DNA from: Thiomonas sp.
GTDB lineage: Bacteria > Pseudomonadota > Gammaproteobacteria > Burkholderiales > Burkholderiaceae
Reading direction: 5' to 3'
DNA length: 5,479 bases
Assembly: GCA_027443745.1 (NCBI GenBank)
Contig: DAIAZB010000746.1
Coordinates: forward strand, 1 to 5,479
The number at the start of each line of letters is the position of its first letter. Within the stretch, counting starts at the first letter, position 1. Made by a program: the position numbers and the translations under genes. The notes under the pieces are model-generated. The model ran no database searches and had not been told where the DNA came from. It was given only the letters and a program-made list of their open reading frames with translations. Of the stretch, positions 1-5,479 are shown one piece after another.

Positions 1-126
1 AAGAAGGCCGCTCCGGCGAAGAAGGCCGCCCCGGCGAAGAAGGCCGCTCCGGCGAAGAAGGCCGCTCCGGCGAAGAAGGCCGCTCCGGCGAAGAAGGCCG
101 CTCCGGCGAAGAAGGCCGCTCCGGCG
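1..126 (+). repeat. 18-bp tandem repeat, at least 7 copies (KKAAPA-coding)
   Basis: Seven consecutive 18-base units (AAG AAG GCC GCT CCG GCG) run from base 1 to 126 and probably continue upstream of the window. Six are identical; the second unit (19-36) differs by one synonymous change, GCC for GCT. The unit is a whole number of codons, so gain or loss of copies would keep the frame. Near-identity at synonymous positions points to recent expansion or homogenisation by slippage or recombination rather than selection on protein sequence alone. Confidence 0.97.
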
Positions 127-207
127 AAGAAGGAGCCTGCTCCAGCCGCGAAAACCGCGCTGAGCCCTCAGGCAGCCTGGCCGTTCCCGACCGGCGACAA
201 GCCCTGA
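1..207 (+). CDS. Histone H1-like nucleoid protein, C-terminal part (5' end outside window)
   Basis: The frame is open from base 1 and ends at TGA 205-207, giving 68 visible residues. The first 42 residues are seven copies of the hexapeptide KKAAPA, followed by a degenerate KKEPAP unit and a non-repetitive tail containing [14 protein letters not shown]. Lysine/alanine/proline repeats of this kind are typical of the bacterial histone H1-like proteins (eukaryotic H1 C-terminal-tail-like, as in AlgP and Bordetella BpH1), which bind DNA non-specifically and help compact the nucleoid. The WPFPTG-type ending is, from memory, common in Burkholderiales members. The start and any N-terminal domain lie outside the window, so full length is unknown. 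A strong terminator follows 17 bases after the stop, so this is the end of its transcript. The family call is confident; the precise role is inferred from composition. Confidence 0.85.
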   Translation, partial: KKAAPAKKAAPAKKAAPAKKAAPAKKAAPAKKAAPAKKAAPAKKEPAPAAKTALSPQAAWPFPTGDKP

Positions 208-224
208 TCGAGCCTGCCATCGTG

Positions 225-254
225 AAAACCTGGGCCTTGTGCCCAGGTTTTTTT
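225..254 (+). terminator. Rho-independent terminator after the histone H1-like gene
   Basis: An 11-bp perfect stem (AAAACCTGGGC at 225-235, pairing with GCCCAGGTTTT at 241-251) encloses the 5-base loop CTTGT. The 3' arm runs directly into a T tract (248-254). It lies 17 bases after the histone-like gene's stop codon. The A-rich 5' base of the stem gives partial symmetry, but there is no upstream minus-strand gene here for it to terminate. Confidence 0.93.
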
Positions 255-258
255 ACGC

Positions 259-594
259 ATGCGAGTCGGGCCTCCATCGTGGTTGCGAGTGGCTGAAGCC
301 AAGACTATCGTGTCGGTGGCTGCCCAGCCCGGCTCCAAGACGACAGAGTTGGTCGGGCTGCACGATGGCGCGCTGCGCGTACGCATCGCGGCTCCAGCGC
401 TGGATGGCCGCGGCAATGCTGCGTTGTGTGCCTGGTTGGCCGAGACCTTGGCCCTTGCGCATCGCGATGTCAGCGTGCTGCGCGGAGAGAAATCGCGTCG
501 CAAGCAGCTGGTTGTGGCCATGTCCGCGGACGGCGTGGCTGCGATCCTCGAGCCACTCGTTGACAAGGCGCAGAACGCCCGCCCCCGCGCGTGA
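259..594 (+). CDS. DUF167 / YggU (UPF0235) family protein
   Basis: This 111-residue protein matches the small DUF167/YggU family, usually about 95-110 residues; the biochemical function is not established. Family hallmarks are QPGSK (residues 23-27), the segment [18 protein letters not shown] followed by RGN (33-53), and the basic motif RGEKSRRKQ (75-83), which correspond to the conserved QPxA/S, G, APPVDGxAN and G.xSRxK positions of E. coli YggU. ATG 259 is the first possible start after an in-frame stop (TGA 223-225), and PSWLRV just after it fits the usual N-terminus. No Shine-Dalgarno sequence is visible upstream: the preceding bases are the T tract of the terminator. TTG 283 and GTG 289 are alternative starts, also without a clear ribosome site. 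The family call is strong; the start is moderately certain. No partner can be inferred from the neighbours. Confidence 0.88.
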   Translation: MRVGPPSWLRVAEAKTIVSVAAQPGSKTTELVGLHDGALRVRIAAPALDGRGNAALCAWLAETLALAHRDVSVLRGEKSRRKQLVVAMSADGVAAILEPLVDKAQNARPRA

Positions 595-793
595 GAAGTC
601 GGGCTGCACAAGGCTGCGGGGACCATGCATCCGCGTGCTTGGCGTTGCGGCATGCCCAACTGTTCCAATAGGGGGAATAAGGAGAGTCCTCGAGCCCACG
701 GCGACTTGCGCGCAGCCCCCGTTTCGCCGCCTCAACCCTTCAGTCGCAGTTCCGCAGCCACAATTTCACAGTATCAACCGACAGACCACGAGC
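595..793. other. Gene-free stretch between the DUF167 gene and dcd
   Basis: No convincing gene is seen in these 199 bases. A good Shine-Dalgarno-like string AAGGAGAG (679-686) has no ATG, GTG or TTG at a usable distance and is far from dcd. A dcd promoter should lie here, but I find only poor hexamer pairs, for example TTGCGG (645-650) with CAATAG (666-671), so I do not call one. The frames open through this stretch translate to low-complexity arginine/serine-rich sequence typical of shadows in GC-rich DNA. Confidence 0.6.
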
Positions 794-1363
794 ATGAGTA
801 TCAAATCCGATCGTTGGATTCGCCGCATGGCCCAGGAGCACGGCATGATCGAGCCATTCGAACCGCAACAGGTTCGGCATGCGCCAGATGGGCATCGCAT
901 CGTCAGCTACGGCACCAGCAGCTATGGTTACGACATCCGCTGCGCACCCGAGTTCAAGGTTTTCACCAATGTGCACAGCACGGTGGTGGACCCGAAGAAT
1001 TTCGATGAACGCAGCTTCGTCGACATCGAGGCCGAGGTCTGCATCATTCCGCCGAACAGTTTCGCCCTGGCGCGCACGCTGGAGTATTTCCGCATCCCCC
1101 GCAACGTGCTCACCATCTGCCTGGGCAAGAGCACTTATGCGCGCTGCGGCATCATCGTCAACGTCACGCCCTTCGAGCCTGAATGGGAAGGCTATGTGAC
1201 CCTGGAGTTCTCCAACACCACGCCGCTGCCGGCCAAGATCTATGCTGGCGAAGGATGCGCCCAAGTGCTGTTCTTCGAGAGCGATGAAGTGTGCGAGACC
1301 AGCTATAAGGACCGCGGCGGCAAATACCAGGGACAGCAGGGTGTGACCCTGCCCAAAACCTGA
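794..1363 (+). CDS. dcd: dCTP deaminase
   Basis: Cytosolic dCTP deaminase (EC 3.5.4.13) converts dCTP to dUTP and ammonia, feeding dUMP and then dTMP synthesis; it belongs to the trimeric dUTPase-like fold family. The product is 189 residues, normal for the family (E. coli 193). Recognisable segments are [12 protein letters not shown] (39-50), [12 protein letters not shown] (84-95), the active-site stretch [10 protein letters not shown] (111-120), and TLEFSN with Glu138, which lines up with the catalytic Glu138 of E. coli Dcd. K112-S113-T114 replaces the E. coli R-S-S pattern; this variant is usual in the widespread proteobacterial subgroup. The C-terminal GGKYQGQQG (175-183) is the nucleotide-covering tail. 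ATG 794 gives the standard [14 protein letters not shown]-terminus, although only a weak purine-rich sequence (ACGAG) precedes it. The frame is open much further upstream, but that extension is out-of-family. The gene converges on argH with 53 bases between the stops. Confidence 0.97.
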   Translation: MSIKSDRWIRRMAQEHGMIEPFEPQQVRHAPDGHRIVSYGTSSYGYDIRCAPEFKVFTNVHSTVVDPKNFDERSFVDIEAEVCIIPPNSFALARTLEYFRIPRNVLTICLGKSTYARCGIIVNVTPFEPEWEGYVTLEFSNTTPLPAKIYAGEGCAQVLFFESDEVCETSYKDRGGKYQGQQGVTLPKT

Positions 1364-1416
1364 GCTTGAAGTGCGCGCCGTGGCTGCGGGCGCTGGCTGT
1401 GTTCAGACGGACCGAT

Positions 1417-2814
1417 TCACGCTGCCCAATCCGCCCGCAGCCGTGCAATCTGTGCCCGCACCTGGCGAGGGGATGTGGCGCCGGTGATGTCACGCGACTG
1501 CACTGAGCCCTGCAGCGTCAGCACTTCGGCAACGTCGTCTTTTACGGCGGGGTGCAGGGCTTGCAGTTCGGGCAGGCTCATCGCGCCGAGGTCGCGTCCG
1601 GCTTCGATGCAGGCACGAACGGCATGAGCCACCACTTCGTGGGCGTCGCGAAAAGCCAGGCCCTTCTTCACCAGATAGTCCGCAAGATCCGTCGCTGTGG
1701 CGTAGCCCTTGAGCGCCGCGCCCTGCATGGCGTCGGCATTCACGCGGATGCCGCGCGCCATGTCGGCAAACAGGGTGAGGGTGTCGTGCAGGGTGTCGGC
1801 GGTGTCGAACAAGGGCTCTTTGTCTTCCTGGTTGTCCTTGTTGTAGGCCAGGGGCTGGCCTTTCATCAAGACCAGCAGTGCAGTGAGGTGGCCGACCACG
1901 CGGCCGGTTTTTCCGCGTGCGAGTTCGGGCACGTCGGGATTTTTTTTCTGCGGCATGATGCTCGAACCGGTGCAGTAACGGTCGGGCAGATCGATGAAGC
2001 CGAAGGCCGGCGACATCCACAGCACCAACTCTTCGCTCAGGCGCGAGACGTGCACCATCAACAGCGCTGCAGCGGCACAGAACTCGATGGCGAAGTCGCG
2101 ATCACTCACGGCGTCGAGCGAGTTCTGCGCGATGCCTTCGAAGCCGAGTTCGGCCGCCACCATCGCCCGGTCCAGGGGATAACTGGTGCCGGCCAGCGCC
2201 GCAGCACCCAGCGGCAGACGGTTGACTCGGCGGCGGCAATCGACCAGGCGCTCAGCGTCGCGGCCGAACATTTCGACATAGGCCAACACGTGGTGGCCGA
2301 AGGTCACCGGTTGCGCCACCTGCAAATGGGTGAAGCCGGGCATGAGTGTGTCTGCATGCGCTTCCGCGACATCCACCAGAGCGGTCCGCAGGCTCCTGAG
2401 CGCCGTCTGGATGCGGTCGATGGCGTCGCGCAGCCACAGCCGGATGTCGGTTGCCACCTGGTCGTTGCGGCTACGGCCGGTGTGCAGGCGTTTGCCGGCG
2501 TCGCCCACGAGCTGCGTCAGGCGCGCTTCGATATTCAGGTGGACGTCCTCCAGTTCCAGCTTCCAGTCGAAGCGGCCGGCAGCGATGTCGGCATCGATCT
2601 GCGCCATGCCGCGTTCGATGTCGGCAAGGTCTTGTGTGCCGATGATGTGTTGCGCAGCCAACATGCGGGCGTGCGCGAGGGAAGCCCGGATGTCAAAACG
2701 TGCCAGACGCTGGTCAAATCCGACCGAAGCCGTGTAACGTTGCACCAGCGCGTCGACCGGTTCGGAAAAGAGGGCCGACCAGGCTTGCTGTTTGCGGTCG
2801 AGGGATGAACTCAT
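1417..2814 (-). CDS. argH: Argininosuccinate lyase
   Basis: ArgH cleaves argininosuccinate to arginine and fumarate (EC 4.3.2.1), the last step of arginine biosynthesis; it is a cytosolic homotetramer of the fumarase/aspartase superfamily. The product is 465 residues, the usual length. Signature regions are present in order: LEDVHLNIE (88-96), [13 protein letters not shown] (111-123), the TH motif of [11 protein letters not shown] with His163 as expected general acid/base, [10 protein letters not shown] (231-240), and the signature loop [12 protein letters not shown] (283-294) with the catalytic serine (Ser284 or Ser285). All key residues appear intact. The start at 2812-2814 gives [13 protein letters not shown], the typical N-terminus; the frame stays open far upstream but that part is antisense to the kinase gene. 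No Shine-Dalgarno is visible: the bases before ATG read CCATCCCCC on the coding strand. It is divergent from the kinase gene, with 42 bases between the starts. Confidence 0.98.
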   Translation of the reverse strand: MSSSLDRKQQAWSALFSEPVDALVQRYTASVGFDQRLARFDIRASLAHARMLAAQHIIGTQDLADIERGMAQIDADIAAGRFDWKLELEDVHLNIEARLTQLVGDAGKRLHTGRSRNDQVATDIRLWLRDAIDRIQTALRSLRTALVDVAEAHADTLMPGFTHLQVAQPVTFGHHVLAYVEMFGRDAERLVDCRRRVNRLPLGAAALAGTSYPLDRAMVAAELGFEGIAQNSLDAVSDRDFAIEFCAAAALLMVHVSRLSEELVLWMSPAFGFIDLPDRYCTGSSIMPQKKNPDVPELARGKTGRVVGHLTALLVLMKGQPLAYNKDNQEDKEPLFDTADTLHDTLTLFADMARGIRVNADAMQGAALKGYATATDLADYLVKKGLAFRDAHEVVAHAVRACIEAGRDLGAMSLPELQALHPAVKDDVAEVLTLQGSVQSRDITGATSPRQVRAQIARLRADWAA

Positions 2815-2835
2815 GGGGGATGGCTTGGCAACAAA

Positions 2836-2845
2836 GACGAACGAG
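2836..2845 (-). promoter_or_regulatory. Candidate AlgR-type binding site in the argH-kinase gap
   Basis: The minus strand reads CTCGTTCGTC. This shares the core CGTTCGTC with the published Pseudomonas aeruginosa AlgR site ACCGTTCGTC (8 of 10 positions overall, last 8 contiguous). It sits in the 42-base gap next to a gene pair encoding an AlgR-like regulator, which is where an autoregulatory or argH-directed site would be expected. A second GTT lies 10 bases further along the same strand (2830-2832). It is a single short match recalled from a distant genus, and its position between the argH -10 box and the argH start would suit repression of argH more than activation. No binding evidence exists in the sequence itself. 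Confidence 0.3.
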
Positions 2846-2850
2846 AGGGG
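2843..2850 (+). promoter_or_regulatory. Ribosome binding site supporting the TTG start of the kinase gene
   Basis: GAGAGGGG ends six bases before TTG 2857, a suitable position and purine content for a Shine-Dalgarno sequence. The competing start, ATG 2881 in the same frame, is preceded only by AGGTGG (2865-2870) ten bases away. The choice alters only eight N-terminal residues ahead of the first membrane segment. Confidence 0.45.
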
Positions 2851-2856
2851 ATTGTA
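2851..2856 (-). promoter_or_regulatory. Candidate -10 box for argH
   Basis: On the minus strand these bases read TACAAT, five of six matches to the sigma-70 -10 consensus TATAAT. Transcription would begin near 2844 and give an argH leader of about 30 bases. No good -35 hexamer is seen 16-18 bases upstream (the region reads GGCGTGG), so this would be a weak or activator-dependent promoter. It abuts the TTG start of the divergent kinase gene. Confidence 0.4.
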
Positions 2857-3894
2857 TTGAGCACAGGTGGTTCCACGCCGATGCACCAGCCCCTGCCTGC
2901 GCCACTGCTGCCCGATGCCTGCAATGCCGGCACCGCCATTCGCGCCTACATCCTGGTGAATGCCGTCGTCCTCCTGCTGGCACTGGCTGCGGGCCCCCGT
3001 CCTGAGCAATGGTGGGGGCCCTTGCTCCAGGGTGTGGCGGTGGCCGAGCCGGCAGCGGCCATCTGGCTCAGTTTCATGTGTCTGTCGCGCCGCAGTTGGC
3101 GCCGCCTCGGAACCCTCTGGCGCCTGGCCGTGGGCATCGTGGCCGGAGCCGCCTCGGGCTGGATGGCGCAAGCCCTGGTGGGCTCCGTGCTCATTCTGGG
3201 CGAAGGCGGTGGCTTGCCCGACTGGCGCAGCGCACTGGTCGGAGCCGCGCTGGCGACCGTGTTTCTGCATTACCTCGGTTTGCGCGCCCAGGCGCTCACG
3301 CCCGCCACGGTGCAGGCGCGGCTGGACGAATTGCAGGCGCGTATCCGGCCGCATTTCCTGTTCAACGCGCTCAATGCCGCCAGCGCCCTGGTGCGCGAGC
3401 AGCCGCAACAGGCCGAGCAGGTGTTGGACGATCTGGCCGAATTGTTTCGCGCCACCGTCAGCCGCCCCGGCACCTTGAGCACGGTGGCGGAGGAAGTGGA
3501 TCTGGCGCGGCGCTATCTCGGCATCGAGGCGGTGCGCTTTGGCGACCGCATGCAGGTGCACTGGGCTGTCGAGCCCGGACTGGAAGGCTTGCGCATCCCG
3601 GCGCTGACCCTGCAGCCGCTGGTGGAAAACGCGGTGCGCCACGGCGTCGAGTCCTGCGCCGGGCCGTGCCTGATCGATGTGTGGGTGACACCGCGCGCAG
3701 GCATGCTGGAAATCGGCGTGGTCAACGACTATGTGCCAGGCGAGCGCCAATCCGGCAATGGCACGCGCGTGGCGCTGTCGAACATCACCCAGCGCCTGCG
3801 CCTGCTCTACGACATCACCGCCGACCTGCGCCACGGCCGGGTCGATGGGCTCGACCCAGCGCGCTACCGCGTGCGCATTCGCTTGCCGCTGTGA
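2857..3894 (+). CDS. algZ: LytS/AlgZ-type membrane sensor histidine kinase
   Basis: This is the sensor of a two-component system, partner of the regulator that overlaps its 3' end. From TTG 2857 it is 345 residues; ATG 2881 would give 337. Four hydrophobic segments (about 27-46, 56-76, 90-114 and 124-143) form a membrane sensor region. A His_kinase family domain follows: [15 protein letters not shown] (159-173) with the presumed phospho-accepting His166, then the ATPase N-box LVENAVRHG (255-263) with Glu257 and Asn258. The usual glycine-rich ATP lid is degenerate, reading [11 protein letters not shown] (299-309), although the AlgZ/LytS group is generally divergent here. There is no large periplasmic sensing domain, so the signal is unknown and probably membrane-associated. 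The symbol rests on architecture plus the argH-adjacent position as in Pseudomonas; the physiological role (in Pseudomonas alginate and twitching) should not be assumed. Confidence 0.9.
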   Translation: MSTGGSTPMHQPLPAPLLPDACNAGTAIRAYILVNAVVLLLALAAGPRPEQWWGPLLQGVAVAEPAAAIWLSFMCLSRRSWRRLGTLWRLAVGIVAGAASGWMAQALVGSVLILGEGGGLPDWRSALVGAALATVFLHYLGLRAQALTPATVQARLDELQARIRPHFLFNALNAASALVREQPQQAEQVLDDLAELFRATVSRPGTLSTVAEEVDLARRYLGIEAVRFGDRMQVHWAVEPGLEGLRIPALTLQPLVENAVRHGVESCAGPCLIDVWVTPRAGMLEIGVVNDYVPGERQSGNGTRVALSNITQRLRLLYDITADLRHGRVDGLDPARYRVRIRLPL

Positions 3895-4667
3895 ACATTC
3901 TCATCGTCGACGACGAGCCCCTGGCGCGCACGCGCCTGCGGCGCCTGCTGGACCAATTGCCCGAATGCGCCGGCTGCAAGGTGGACGAAGCGGCGGACGT
4001 CGCCGGCGCACGGCAGCTCATGCAGCACGGCAGCTACCAGTTGCTGCTGCTCGATATCCAGATGCCTGGCGCCAGCGGCCTGGACCTGGCTGCCGACCTG
4101 GTGCGCTGCCGCCCCCATGCGGCGGCTTTGCCCGCCGTGGTGTTCGTCACCGCACACGACGAGCACGCGCTCGCCGCCTTCGACCATGCCGCGGTGGACT
4201 ACCTGACCAAGCCGGTGCGGCGCGAGCGCCTGGCCCAGGCCCTCGAGCGTGTGAGGCCCTTGTTGCGCGGCGGCATGTCGAATGCCGACCGGGCTCACAC
4301 CGTGGATGAAACTCCGAGCCTGGCCGTGGTTGAACGCGGTGCCGTGCTGCGCGTGCCCCTCGTCGAGGTGCTGTACTTTCGCTCCGACAACAAATACACC
4401 CTGGTGCGCACCGCCGCACGGCATCACCTCATCGACACGCCGCTCGGCGAGTTGGAACAGCGTCATGCCGCGCGCTTCGTTCGCACGCACCGCAGCGCCC
4501 TGGTCGCGGTCGAGGCCATCGCCGGGCTGGACCGTGTCGTCGTGCCGGCAGCCGGCGCGGCCGACGACAACGCCGACTGGGTGGTGCGGGTTCGTGGCCT
4601 CACGGAGACCTTGCCCATCAGCCGCCGTCAACTGCCGGTTCTACGCGGCCTGCTGCGCTCGGGCTAG
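3891..4667 (+). CDS. algR: LytTR-family response regulator (AlgR-type)
   Basis: This 258-residue cytosolic transcription regulator is presumably phosphorylated by the kinase encoded just upstream. The N-terminal receiver domain (about 1-122) has the acidic pair Asp7-Asp8 in ILIVDDEP, the phospho-acceptor Asp55 in [10 protein letters not shown], Thr87 in FVTAHD and Lys107 in YLTKPV, so all key receiver residues are intact. A short linker leads to a LytTR DNA-binding domain (about 145-250), recognised from [15 protein letters not shown] (158-172) and [15 protein letters not shown] (196-210), both typical of the family. The length agrees with P. aeruginosa AlgR (248). The start is GTG 3891, overlapping the kinase stop in GTGA, which indicates translational coupling; the frame is open upstream but [10 protein letters not shown] is the standard receiver N-terminus. 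The stop lies 32 bases from the convergent uppP stop. Targets are unknown. Confidence 0.94.
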   Translation: MNILIVDDEPLARTRLRRLLDQLPECAGCKVDEAADVAGARQLMQHGSYQLLLLDIQMPGASGLDLAADLVRCRPHAAALPAVVFVTAHDEHALAAFDHAAVDYLTKPVRRERLAQALERVRPLLRGGMSNADRAHTVDETPSLAVVERGAVLRVPLVEVLYFRSDNKYTLVRTAARHHLIDTPLGELEQRHAARFVRTHRSALVAVEAIAGLDRVVVPAAGAADDNADWVVRVRGLTETLPISRRQLPVLRGLLRSG

Positions 4668-4670
4668 GTC

Positions 4671-4700
4671 GAGCGGCGCGTGCGAGCGGTTTGGCCGCTT
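4671..4700. terminator. Weak hairpin between the convergent regulator and uppP genes
   Basis: GAGCGGC (4671-4677) can pair with GCCGCTT (4694-4700), six Watson-Crick pairs plus one G-U, across a 16-base loop; a smaller alternative pairs AGCGG (4685-4689) with CCGCT (4695-4699). There is no T tract on either strand, so it is not a convincing intrinsic terminator. It is the only structure found in the 32-base convergent gap and might act as a weak bidirectional barrier. Confidence 0.2.
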
Positions 4701-5479
4701 CAGCCGATGAGCAGTGCCAACGCCCCGAATGCCAGGCAATAGATACCAAAAGGACGCAGCGCCTTGACCTCGTGGCCGTGGAACCAGCGCATCAAAAACC
4801 AGGTGGACAGCCAAGCGCACAGGCCCGACAGCACACCGGCAGCGAGGATGACGCCCAATAAGCCCTCGGGCATGCTGGCATGCAGCAGCTTGGGAACTTC
4901 CAGCAGGCCGGCAGCGGCGATGATGGGCGTGGCCAGCAGGAAGGAAAAGCGAGCCGATGCCTCGTAGTTCAACCCTGTGCCCAGACCGGTCACCAAGGTT
5001 GCGCCGGAGCGCGAGAAACCCGGAATCAGCGCCAGCGCCTGGGCTGCGCCCACCAGCAAGGCGCGCGGAAAGCTCAAGGTCGACAGCTCCTGGGTCGCGC
5101 GGCGCTTCTTGGCGAAATCGCCCACGATCAACAGCACGCCATTGAGGATCAGCGCCACGGCGGCAAAGGTGAAGCCGCCAAACAGCGCCTTGATCTTGTG
5201 TGCCAGCAGCAGGCCCAGCAGGCCTGCGGGAAAGGTGCCCACCACCAGCAGCCACAAGGTGCGAGCCTGGGGGTTGCTGGTGCGGCCGCCGGCACGGAGC
5301 CAGCCGCCGATGAGATCGACCCAGTCACGCCAGAAATAAAGCAGCAGCGCCGTGGCCGTGCCCAGGTGCAACACCACGACGAAGGGCAGGAACCAGTCGG
5401 CCTCGCGGTCGATGGGCCAATGCAACAGGGCGGGAACCAGGATGCTGTGGCCCAGGCTGGAAATGGGAAAGAGCTCGGT
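4700..5479 (-). CDS. uppP: Undecaprenyl-diphosphatase, N-terminus cut by the window edge
   Basis: UppP (BacA) is an integral inner-membrane enzyme (EC 3.6.1.27) that dephosphorylates undecaprenyl diphosphate to recycle the lipid carrier for peptidoglycan and other surface polymers; overexpression confers bacitracin resistance. The visible 259 residues begin inside the first conserved motif, TELFPISSLGH (visible residues 1-11), matching TEFLPVSSTGH of E. coli with its catalytic Glu, Ser and His. The second motif, PGFSRSGAT (visible 153-161; nucleotides 5006-5023 for PGFSRS), carries the essential arginine. About seven hydrophobic segments are visible (roughly 30-50, 74-92, 101-122, 139-155, 178-195, 206-230 and 244-259). 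By comparison with E. coli (273 residues) about 19 N-terminal residues are missing. The TTG at 5423-5425 is an internal leucine codon, not the start, because conserved sequence continues upstream of it. The gene is convergent with the regulator gene. Confidence 0.95.
   Translation of the reverse strand, partial: TELFPISSLGHSILVPALLHWPIDREADWFLPFVVVLHLGTATALLLYFWRDWVDLIGGWLRAGGRTSNPQARTLWLLVVGTFPAGLLGLLLAHKIKALFGGFTFAAVALILNGVLLIVGDFAKKRRATQELSTLSFPRALLVGAAQALALIPGFSRSGATLVTGLGTGLNYEASARFSFLLATPIIAAAGLLEVPKLLHASMPEGLLGVILAAGVLSGLCAWLSTWFLMRWFHGHEVKALRPFGIYCLAFGALALLIG

Noticed and set aside
239..793. Open frame running in phase into dcd from 239, which would give Dcd an N-terminal extension of 185 residues
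   Set aside because: It overlaps the DUF167 gene in another frame, has no similarity to Dcd N-termini, and the standard [11 protein letters not shown] start lies at 794.
1336..1352. Perfect 7-bp hairpin with a 3-base loop at the 3' end of dcd (GCAGGGT / ACCCTGC)
   Set aside because: It lies in codons for the conserved QQGVTLP tail and has no following T tract, so it is likely incidental rather than a terminator.
1375..1393. GCGCC/GGCGC hairpin in the dcd-argH convergent gap
   Set aside because: Only 5 bp with a 9-base loop and no T tract on either strand; common by chance in GC-rich DNA.
1552..2808. 418-residue plus-strand open frame covering most of argH
   Set aside because: It is entirely antisense to the clearly coding argH and shows no recognisable family; typical antisense shadow.
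2815..3834. Long minus-strand open frame continuing upstream of the argH start (would make an 805-residue protein)
   Set aside because: The extension is antisense to the kinase gene, is His/Gln/Ala-rich low-complexity sequence, and ArgH is complete from 2814; this is a shadow of GC-rich codon bias.
3009..3890. Plus-strand open frame fused in phase to the regulator, suggesting a 552-residue fusion
   Set aside because: It lies in another frame of the kinase gene and is Gly/Ala/Arg-rich without domain features; the receiver domain begins properly at GTG 3891.
3864..4631. 255-residue minus-strand open frame covering the regulator gene
   Set aside because: Antisense shadow of the LytTR regulator; composition is His/Gln/Val-rich with no recognisable domain.
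5423..5425. TTG as a start codon for uppP
   Set aside because: The conserved UppP motif TELFPISSLGH is encoded upstream of it, up to the window edge, so the real start lies outside the window.

Overview
The window is about 5.5 kb of GC-rich DNA (strong G/C at third codon positions) from what looks like a betaproteobacterium, most likely of the order Burkholderiales. The evidence is the near-canonical Burkholderiales-type Dcd and ArgH proteins, the lysine/alanine/proline-repeat histone H1-like protein ending in a WPFPTG-type tail, and the argH / AlgZ-AlgR-type neighbourhood. No finer placement can be made from this sequence alone.

Layout. (a) 1-207, plus strand: the 3' end of a histone H1-like nucleoid protein gene, largely an 18-bp tandem repeat, closed by a strong intrinsic terminator at 225-254. 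(b) 259-594, plus: a DUF167/YggU-family protein whose ATG lies four bases after the terminator. (c) 595-793: a gene-free stretch leading into dcd. (d) 794-1363, plus: dcd, dCTP deaminase. (e) 1417-2814, minus: argH, argininosuccinate lyase, convergent with dcd. (f) 2857-3894 and 3891-4667, plus: a LytS/AlgZ-type membrane histidine kinase and a LytTR (AlgR-type) response regulator in a translationally coupled operon, divergent from argH. (g) 4700 to the window edge, minus: uppP/bacA, undecaprenyl-diphosphatase, convergent with the regulator and missing its N-terminus at the window end.

How the genes relate. Most are housekeeping functions: chromatin architecture, deoxynucleotide supply, the last step of arginine synthesis, and recycling of the cell-wall lipid carrier. 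The only signalling unit is the kinase-regulator pair. Its head-to-head arrangement with argH matches the argH/algZ/algR arrangement known from Pseudomonas, but uppP in opposite orientation follows where hemC would be expected. The very short argH-kinase gap holds a candidate argH -10 box, a candidate Shine-Dalgarno for a TTG start of the kinase, and an 8-base match to the core of the Pseudomonas AlgR-binding site.

I see no mobile element, CRISPR array, RNA gene, defence system or other clearly undescribed system. The most interesting points are the compact argH-kinase regulatory region and the nearly perfect 18-bp repeat.
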